From the NCBI GenBank assembly GCA_029962745.1, contig CM057161.1, positions 5,048,887 through 5,112,886 on the forward strand: a DNA stretch of 64,000 nucleotides. Reading direction: 5' to 3'. The stretch comes from Echinometra lucunter (lineage: Eukaryota > Echinodermata > Echinoidea > Camarodonta > Echinometridae). This document shows, one piece after another, positions 56,251-64,000 of this stretch. The notes under the pieces were generated by a model. The model saw only the letters and a program-made list of their open reading frames with translations. It had not been told where the DNA came from and ran no database searches. Positions within the stretch are counted from its first letter, which is position 1. The number at the start of each line of letters is the position of its first letter. The translations under genes were made by a program, and so were the position numbers.

Positions 56251-57870
56251 CTAACAATATAATAATTATCAGATGATTTTGAAGGTGGAGGTTTTCACTC
56301 ATTCTCAAGAAAGATACTCTCCATCCTCTCTTACTCTCTATCTCGCCTTTCCATTTCTCTTGCCCCTCAGCTTTCTCCACTTTTCCTCTAATTTAACAGC
56401 CCTTTTCAGGACTTACCACATCACCTGCACATGGTGAACCGTAAACCCCATCCACATATTGTTAGTGGTTGTGTAGTGAGAAAAAAAAATCTCGATCATT
56501 TTTATCATCTTATGTATGACAATCGCATCAGTCTTGCATGCAGTGACAACTGACAATATTGTTCCACTGACTTCACCACTGTATTAGGGGAAAAGGAACA
56601 AAATAGACTATTTGCGACTTGACCCCCCAGCCCCCCCCCCCCCCCTCCCCCTTTCCCCAACGTTTGATAACTCGGCTTGTTCCATTCCGATTCCTTATCC
56701 CGTTGCACCAAAATTTAAGAGTGGGTCCAAGTTTCCTCTGTATTGAATCACGCTGTATAGGCTTCTTGTCGCATCCATGAATGTGATCAGGGGCGTTTGA
56801 CCAACATTTGTCCTTTGACAAGTTGTAAACGCTGACAACTTTATCAGCGGCTGACAACTGATAGTTACTGAAATAAGGCTAGTCAGAAAATGTTGGTTAA
56901 AACAGACTTTAACGGTGAAAATTACTGCCAAGATACTTGTTGAAAGCCCACCCCCCCCCCCCCCCCTGCCGTTGCTTTGGGTACCACCTTGGTTAGGAAT
57001 ATTCACCTGTGATAGACATATCTGGTTTCATCATCATCGTGAATGTCCCCATTACATAATCATACACTATGATGGGCCATCCAGGTCCTATTGCGCAAGG
57101 TTTGAGATTCTAACACTGTTGAGGCTACATGGTGTAATAGACAGTATAGGGTGTCATCAGCCCACGTTCGTGTCAACATTGTCATCTGAAGCAGATAGAC
57201 AGTAGTCGGTTAGACAGTCCTATTTAGCCAACAGTGTAACCTAGAAAAGTTCTTTCCGTTGAAGGTTTTTTCATTGATTTAGGTTCCTATGTAGTTTGTG
57301 AACATTTTCAGCTTGGTTGCCCAAACAGCAACCTTGAGTAATTTTCATAATTTGCATAAATCTGTATGCGTATGGATTTTACAGCGCAAAGACAACTTAC
57401 ACAGAACGTTCAAACAGAACTACGTGCCAATTGTGTATGTGCGGTGATACAGAACTTTAATAGCTTGTCAATCTAGTGAATTCAACCTTTGATGAAACGA
57501 AACAACCTTAATACACACAATCAGATATGGATGCACATCCAGTTTGGGGTTTGTGCGACATAGAAACCATTTCAGTGTTATTTTTACAATTATAAATCAC
57601 GTTTTTGTACTCAGAATCATGTTGATATTAACTTAATATCTGTAAACAACCGTGAGTGTACTTTTTTGCACCTAGAGTGAGAGTAGGCCTGCTCCTAATG
57701 AACCTATTTTTATTGATGATTATTGTTCATTCTACAGTGAGTTTTTTCATGAAAGTTGGGACATATCTTCCTGAAGTCACTAGCTAAGAGAATCTTACGT
57801 CAAATTAAGTATCCAGTGCGGCACGGAGCAGGGACAAAGTGCTGAACTTTCTTCTCATTTTCATAATTTC
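56251..57870. other. noncoding stretch
   Basis: C runs at about 56630-56646 and 56951-56966. The plus- and minus-strand frames that cross them have no domain. No RNA gene is seen. Confidence 0.5.
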
Positions 57871-57881
57871 CTCGTCTCTTT

Positions 57882-58518
57882 TGCTCATTGAAGCGTAAGA
57901 GATCGGGATTTCGATGAAAATCAAATCAGATGAACTCCCCATAAAGACTTATGATGGTTACCCAAATTAGGCAATTGAGTTTTGGTCCATAAGTGAAAAA
58001 TGAACTTTTCCAGTCCCACGTGCTCACTGAAGCGTGAACTTTCCATGAAAATGCCACGGGATCATTGATACATGTACACCGGTCATATAAACATGCTAAA
58101 AATGTTATCAATATGATTTTTAGTGCACAAAAATAAAGCAATAATTACTTGAAAATTTGAATACGGTGATATTTTGTTTTTATTACGTGTTCATTCAACC
58201 GTGAATTAATAGGTATCAATTGTAAAAGTTGCAAACACCAGTCCAAAACACGAATTGCTTTGCATTAGATCAAATTTACCGCGCGAAAGATGTCAAAACT
58301 GCAGTTTTTGCAACTTTCACCTTGTGCTCACTCAAGCGTGAAATTTGGCCCTCGGGTCATTTGGTATGTTGGGAAGCACATGAAATTCATGGTGCATGCC
58401 TTCAAACGCTGAAAACTTGAAATGTGTTCCGATATTCTTGACTCAAAGTCATGATATGATGCTTGTGAATTTTAAAAAGTGACATTTTTCCTTTAGTGCC
58501 TGCTCACTCACGCATGAC
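57882..58518 (+). repeat. unclassified recurring motif TGCTCACTNAAGCGTGAA
   Basis: Five related 17-18-base motifs occur at 57882, 58021, 58188, 58325 and 58501, spaced 135-180 bp: TGCTCATTGAAGCGTAA, TGCTCACTGAAGCGTGAA, TGTTCATTCAACCGTGAA, TGCTCACTCAAGCGTGAA, TGCTCACTCACGCATGA. The intervening sequence is largely diverged, though several copies follow a pyrimidine-rich TTTTCC/TTTCACC stretch. Probably an old tandem repeat in which this core is best kept. Confidence 0.5.
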
Positions 58519-59900
58519 TTGACGGATCAATCTTATTTTCTCACAGAAGTTGGTAAATTAGTGTAGAAACATTCATGCCAATTCATTTTGCTCAAAACCT
58601 CTTCGTTGAAAAGTTACAGCATTTTGTTAAGGGGTGAAGTTACTTTTTTTGTTGTGTTTATATCGCTGTTAGTACTAAACCAAGTTTTCAATCATTTAGA
58701 TAACGAAGTTGACATTTCTTTGATTTTCACTACTAAACCCTGACCTGTAATTGCAAAAATTAGGTTTGTAAATTGTTAAACCGACTATAGAGGACGCTTA
58801 GAAAACAAACATCGAATGTAAAAAATTTAAAAATTAAAAAAAAAAAAATTCTTTTTTAACAGACTGACGAACCGGAGCCGGATGCGTACATGTGCGTTGT
58901 ATGTATGTGTGTATGTATGGGAGGGGGGGGGGGGGCAAGTGGGTTAGGGGAGTGGGTTGTTAGTGTGTGTGTGTGTGTGTGTGTGTGTGAGGGGGGGGGG
59001 TTGTAGGGTGTTGGGGTGTGTGGGGTGATGTGTTAACAGAATCATTGTGATTTCATTCCAGGGATTATTTGATTTGTGATTATATATTTAATTCATCAAT
59101 TGTGTCATGAAGTTAAGATTTGTATTATCTATATTGATTTTAATGTAATGATTTATGTTGAATGAAATCAAATACAAAATATTGACAAAAGGATTTTGGG
59201 GGGAGGGATTGGAAAACAGACAAAAGATTTTCTCAGGTACTATTTTTGATCATTTATATTACAATACTTGTAAATGGATTATGAAAGTGCTTTTTGGGGG
59301 GTTTATATTATTGTAATTTATGTTAAACCAATGTATCAATGCACAATCCTGTTGTATGAAGAATATTTAAATTTTTTGTTATGATCTGTATAATATGTAT
59401 TTGATTTGAGAGAAAATAAAAAATATCATTAAAAAAAAAGTTTGAGGGTGTGTGAGTGTAGGACTGCAAGAGACGGGGGTGGGGGAGTACGGGGGGCGAG
59501 ATTAAGGGGTAAGGGTGTTTTAGGTTGGGGCTATGTATGCCTTCCTCTGAGAATGCTATATTAATTCTTTTTGTTCTGATTTTAAAAATATCGTGTGAAG
59601 AAATGGTCATGTATGTAATATTTGTACTTTTTCGATGTCCATCAATTGATGCATTGTATTTCTTTTTTTTCTTTTTTTTTTTTGAAAAATTAATCTTGTT
59701 ATGCACTCATGGATAATTTCAGAGAATTTTTATGTTTATATCAATTGATATTAATGCATTTCATTAAGTTTCCTTGTTTGTAAACTATTATGGGACATAT
59801 GTTATATACATTTATATATATTATATGTGATTATTTCTTGAAATGTATATCTCAAGAGGAAGAATAAAATATTTAAAACAAAATGTATTAAATCTCCCAA
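58519..59900. other. noncoding, G/T-rich simple repeats
   Basis: (GT)n at about 58963-58988, G runs at about 58922 and 58990, and A/T-rich sequence elsewhere. The 127-codon minus-strand frame at 59323-59706 begins in poly-Lys from an A run and has no domain. Confidence 0.5.
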
Positions 59901-60300
59901 GCATTAAATTTGTAGTTATTGCACAAAATTTCGTTCAACGTGAAAAGCAAGATGCATGTGTCATCGTGTATACTGTATGTAAAGCTTCCACTTTGTGGTG
60001 TACAAGAGAGAAAACGGTAAAGACAGATGAAGGGAGAGAGGGGAAGAGAGAGAAATGTCTGCAGACAATGAGAGTGAGAAGAAGAGAACGGCAGTTATCA
60101 AGGTCATGCCAGTCTTCTAAAACATGCATGAACACGAGTGTATAGAACAGAAAATAACTTGGCAGGGGTTTTTAAAAATGTGAAAAAGAAAGAAAGAAAG
60201 AAAAAAAAAACTATCACAATACGATATTGATATGATTTATCATCACCCCCCCCCCCCCTCAAAGCAATCGGAGTAGTTAGAATATAGACGCAGGAATGGA
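59901..60300. other. noncoding, purine-rich patches
   Basis: GA-rich sequence at 60005-60085, a GAAA run at 60187-60205 and a C run at about 60246-60258. The 100-codon plus-strand frame at 59843-60145 has no recognisable motif. Confidence 0.4.
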
Positions 60301-60540
60301 CGACAATGAGAAAAGAAAATTCTAATCATCAATAATATCACCATCATCACCACAACCACCAACATCAGAATCATCATTAATAATATCCCATCTTCGATAG
60401 CATTATCGTCATCATCGCTTTTTCACCACCACCACTATCAGGATTATCATCATTATCATCATCACTTTTTCACCATCATTATCATCATCATCATCATCAT
60501 CATAATCATCATCATCATCATAAGCACCATAACCACCACC
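60300..60540. repeat. (ATC)n/(ACC)n trinucleotide region
   Basis: Repeated ATC and ACC units, densest at 60430-60530. The minus-strand Met-rich frame through it is an artefact. Confidence 0.85.
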
Positions 60541-60829
60541 ATCAATACCATCATTGTGTTCGTGTGTTTGATGAAGGCGTGGTCGCTACAGACATCATGG
60601 TCATCGTTCTCGTCATCATGCACGATCGTGATTATTTTCACATCTGCACCGTAATCGAAAGGATGGATACAGGAAGGTATTTCATCACCTTTTCCGGAGG
60701 TCACTTATCTTGTGGGGAATACCACATACACTGAACATGCTGAATGGCGACGATGGCTTCATTTCTTTGAAAAACCGCCCGTATGCATATAACATTATGC
60801 TGGCAAATGCATTAAAATTCTGGACCCTT

Positions 60830-60900
60830 CGGAAGAACAGCCTCAGGCTGAAGAGGGCAATTCAGCCCGTGAGTGGAAAATGAATAAATGAAATGATTAA
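60830..60900 (+). mobile_element. LINE 3'-tail-like fragment
   Basis: CTTCGGAAGAACAGC..CAGGCTGAAGAGGGC..TTCAGCCCGTGAGTGG precedes AAAATGAATAAATGAAATG. The hairpin-like segment followed by a simple tail resembles a CR1/L2-type 3' end; this is by eye and tentative. Confidence 0.35.
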
Positions 60901-61012
60901 AAATGAAATTAAAATTATAGAAAGTGTCGTAGAATTATGAATGCAGCCCATCGTGTAAAACAAAAAAAAACAAAAAAAAAACAAAAAAAAAATCATCTCC
61001 AAGGAGAAAGAT

Positions 61013-61033
61013 TGAGAGAGAAAGAGAGAGCGT

Positions 61034-61089
<56 letters not shown>

Positions 61090-61099
61090 GGGGGGGGGG
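61013..61099. repeat. (GA)n microsatellite ending in a G run
   Basis: About 35 GA units with minor interruptions and then about eleven Gs at 61088-61099. More GA-rich DNA follows at 61460-61565 and 61800-61940. Confidence 0.9.
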
Positions 61100-62300
61100 T
61101 GATAGGCTACAGGAGACAACACAGTCTCGTGCCCAATTATCAAGTATAGTACACCCAATTAAAAATATTCAACTATAAAAACGTAGTTTCAGAGTAACAC
61201 AAGGGACAAGAAAGATCAGCAGTAACATCTTTAACATCGACATATTTTATGCTTATCTATCTCTGCATTAAATCAATGTAGCGTTTGGCTAATTCTGAAT
61301 TTAAAAAAAAATAATAATTTGGGGAATACCACATCGCGAACAGGGACGGAATAATCGAGTCGTTTGAAATTTCTCGTACTTTGAAAATTTGGATAGACCA
61401 TGATGGGCAATCTCCTGAGAGGGTATGTGCAGGAAAAATTAGAAGAAATGGGAAAGAAAGTAAAAAGAGAGAGAGAAAGAGGAAGAGAGACAGAGAGTGA
61501 TGTGGAGGGGAGAGAGAGAGGAGGAGAGAGAGGGGAGGGAGAGGGGAGGGAGAGGGAGGGAGAAGTTATAGGAGCGGAGGGGCGAGTGACATGTCGAAAG
61601 ACAAGGAGAAAAGGAGGTACAGTGGAAACTAATTATAAGGAACACCGTTATAAAAACTCTCGTTACAAGGTAATTTTGCCGGTCCCATACTTCTTTATTT
61701 TTGTTGGTTTTATTAGCCTTTTAACCCTGATATAACAAGGTTTCGATATAAAGAGGTGATTTCCTTGGTCAGGAGGTATTTGTTTTAACATGTACTAGGT
61801 AATAGAAGGAGGATTAGAGAGTGGAAAAGGAAGAGAAGGGGAGAGGAAAGGAGATAAGAGAAAGAGATGGAGAGAGAGAGAGAGGGGGGGGGGAATAAGA
61901 AGAAATTATTGAAAAGAGGGGAGGGAGAGAGAGAGAAACCGCCGGGGAATACCAGTCCAAGTTTAGCCTGCCAAGATTAAAGTCGATATACGTACCTGGA
62001 CAACTAGTCGTAAGAGGGAAAACAGAATATCATTTCAAGTTAAAATCTACCCTGAAAAATTCATAAGATACTGATTTTGAAATATAACGGTAGATCAAAT
62101 TACCCTATAGTGGACTAGAAAAATTATTAGTAGCCGAAATATGGAGATGGCTGCTGGGGCAAGTTGCAACGAAAATCGAGAGAAAACATGGAAAAGTCCC
62201 AACAAAATAAACCTTGACATTTCGAGAAGAGGTTAACAGCTAGGAATGATCGATGTGAGTTAGTCATACAAACTCCCTGTCGAGTACAGGAACAGGATAT
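61100..62300. other. noncoding, GA-rich
   Basis: No gene-like frame. The 111-codon plus-strand frame at 61400-61735 is mostly Glu/Arg/Gly from the GA tract. The rest shows nothing recognisable. Confidence 0.5.
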
Positions 62301-63350
62301 TGCAGTCATACATCCCCAGAAAACAAGGACTGGTAAAAAAAAAATGGGAAGAAAGAAAGAAAAAAGAAAGAAAACAGGTGAAATGGGGAAAAGATATTTC
62401 ATGGAAAAAGATTTTTCTTAAAATGGTTGTGGCTAAAGTGGTAAAATAACCTGTTATGGTTTCATTCTTAACATTCCGAATGCTACATTTTCCATTACAT
62501 TCACATATATATTGCAGTCATACATCCTCAGAAAACAAGGACTGGTAAAAAAAAAAATGGGAAGAAAGAAAGAAAAAAGAAAGAAAACAGGTGAAATGGG
62601 GAACAGATATTTCATGGAAAAAGATTTTTCTTAAAATGGTTGTGGCTAAAGTGGTAAAATAATCTGTTATGGTTTCATTCTTAACATTCCGAATGCTACA
62701 TTTTCCATTACATGTTCACATTTATATTGCAGCCATAAATCCTTAGAAAACAGGGACTAGGGGGAAAAAAATGGGAAGAAATAAAGAAAAGAGAAAGAAA
62801 AAAGGTGAAATGGGGTGGAGATATTACATGGAAAATGATGTTATTTTTCATGATTGTGGCTAAAAAGTGGTAAAATAATTTGTTATGGTTCATTTTACAA
62901 ACCCAAGACCTTTGCTACTCTCTCACATCCACAACATCACTGTTTTTCTTTTATGATTATTTATGTTTTATGTATTTCATTGTCTTGTTAATCTGACTGT
63001 ATCCACTATTGTACTGCGCTTTTTAAAAAAAAAGATCTGAATAAAATAAAATAAAACGAAATGAAATGAAATGAAACGGAATGGAGTGGAATGAAATGAA
63101 ATGAAATGAAATGAAATGACATGACATGAAATGAAATGAAATGAAATGGAATGAAATGAAATGAAATGAAATGGAATGAAATGAAATGACATGAAATGAA
63201 ATGAAATGAAATGGAATGGAATGGAATTAAATGTAATGAAGTGAAATGAAATGGAATGAAATGAAATGGAATGAAATGAAATGAAATGAAATTCTTAACA
63301 GTGATTATCATCCCGAATGCTACATTTTCCATTCCAGTCATGTTCACATT
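62301..63350. repeat. tandem repeat, about 212-215-bp unit, third copy interrupted
   Basis: TGCAGTCATACATCC starts at 62301 and 62513, with a variant (TGCAGCCATAAATCC) at 62728. Each unit runs through GGGAAGAAA.AAAGAAA, GGTGAAATGGGG, TTGTGGCTAAA and ATTCTTAACA...CGAATGCTACATTTTCC. In the third copy the last block (63291-63333) is separated from the rest by an insertion at about 62896-63290. Confidence 0.8.
62896..63290 (+). mobile_element. retroposon-like insertion with (GAAAT)n tail
   Basis: Sequence absent from the sister repeat units: about 130 bp containing CACTATTGTACTGCGC, then AAAAAAAAAGATCTGAATAAAATAAAAT and about 235 bp of (GAAAT)n with GGAAT variants. A 3' end with a simple-repeat tail fits a truncated non-LTR element or a retroposon. 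The frames reading SFHFI repeats are artefacts. Confidence 0.55.
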
Positions 63351-63570
63351 TCACCAACTTCAAAGGCACAATTAATATTTTTCAGAAGTGTTAGGGATTG
63401 CGATTTCCAGCGAAAACCATACATCTTGAATTTTGTTTTGCCACAAAATGTAAAGCCATAACAAGATTATGACTAATTTTTATCTAAGCTCCCATTTTTA
63501 CAAGCATCTTTCTTATTTATGCACAGTTCTTGCCCAATTAAACTGTCATTTTGCATGTGTTAGGTAAATC

Positions 63571-64000
63571 CATTCATGGCAGGAATTATTTGATCAGCTT
63601 TTCTTCTTCAAATTGGCAACACCAGTATATTTCTTTTATTTTTGTATTTTCTAAAAAAAGTAATATTATGCCTTATTTGATCAGCATTTCTTCTTCAAAT
63701 TGGCAACACCGGTATATTTCTTTTATTTCTGCATTTTCAAAAAATAGTAAGTCATGTATATACCAGTACCTGCAAATTGATGGAAAGTATGCTGACTCTG
63801 GCGAAACCAAAGAAGTTGACAATTTGCAAGAAAAAGAGGTGATTTTGAACTTTTCCACCATATTGTCAACGTAAAGATTTTATTGCTTATTTTCCAGCAT
63901 CGGACAACAAATGCTGAAACAAACAAAAATGGGCACAGTATGTGCAGAATTTTTGCTCTTTCTGCTCACGGATTTGGTATGATTTCTGTAGTCTGCATCA
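63571..64000. mobile_element. diverged, inverted TTAA-MITE copy, cut by the window end
   Basis: In reverse orientation it follows the family at 5003-5410: AGGAATTATTTGATCAG, CAAATTGGCAACACC, GCACAGTATGTGCAGA, TTTGCTCTTTCTGCTC, TGGTATGATTT. The TIR is degraded (CCATTCATGGCAGG). An internal 80-bp segment (TTTGATCAGC(T/A)TTTCTTCTTC) is duplicated at 63589 and 63678. It continues beyond base 64000. Confidence 0.6.

Noticed and set aside
62977..63347. Frames encoding SFHFI repeats
   Set aside because: They come from the (GAAAT)n tract and its variants.

Overview
The window is nuclear DNA from an invertebrate animal. It is AT-rich, sparse in genes, and full of microsatellites, foldback and terminal-inverted-repeat (TIR) elements, tRNA-derived SINEs and LINE 3' tails. 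Two real protein genes are visible: an intron-poor class A GPCR and a multi-exon TNF-receptor-superfamily gene with GT-AG introns. The repeat style (runs of 8-18 G or C next to hAT-like ends, TTAA and TA MITEs, (ATT)n-tailed SINEs) would suit a marine deuterostome such as an echinoderm. That assignment is inference; no diagnostic marker for a species is present.

Layout. 1-7300: noncoding, mostly mobile-element sequence, including a 4.9 kb TIR element (2041-6938) rich in ACGTC motifs with a piggyBac-type TTAA MITE nested inside. 7300-15400: noncoding, with a 305-bp three-copy tandem repeat (11331-12243), a (GAAT)n block and LINE-tail-like sequence. 15400-20450: mostly unique sequence leading to the GPCR. 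20455-21756 (+): class A GPCR, 433 codons, with an in-frame stop just upstream. 21757-31900: noncoding with several palindromic MITEs.

32661-52600 (-): a complete TNFR-superfamily gene rebuilt here from five exons (52600-52529, 39748-39595, 35612-35487, 34542-34345, 33223-32661). All junctions fit GT-AG and a single frame, giving 370 codons plus stop: signal peptide, three cysteine-rich domains (CRDs), a Ser/Thr-rich stalk, one membrane helix and a short tail without a death domain. Its introns hold a recent partial tandem copy of the CRD3 exon (34673-34760) and an older dead copy of the CRD2 exon (36905-36973), so the locus records repeated CRD-exon duplication.

52600-64000: noncoding, with a LINE RT C-terminal fragment (within intron 1, ending at 52267), MITEs, a SINE, an unclassified motif recurring about every 135-180 bp (57882-58518), a 212-215-bp tandem repeat split by a retroposon-like (GAAAT)n insertion, and a third copy of the TTAA MITE running off the end. 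A cloverleaf-forming tRNA-like sequence lies at 49465-49536 (-). The two genes face each other from opposite strands with about 11 kb between their 3' ends; nothing in the sequence links them functionally, although both encode cell-surface receptors.
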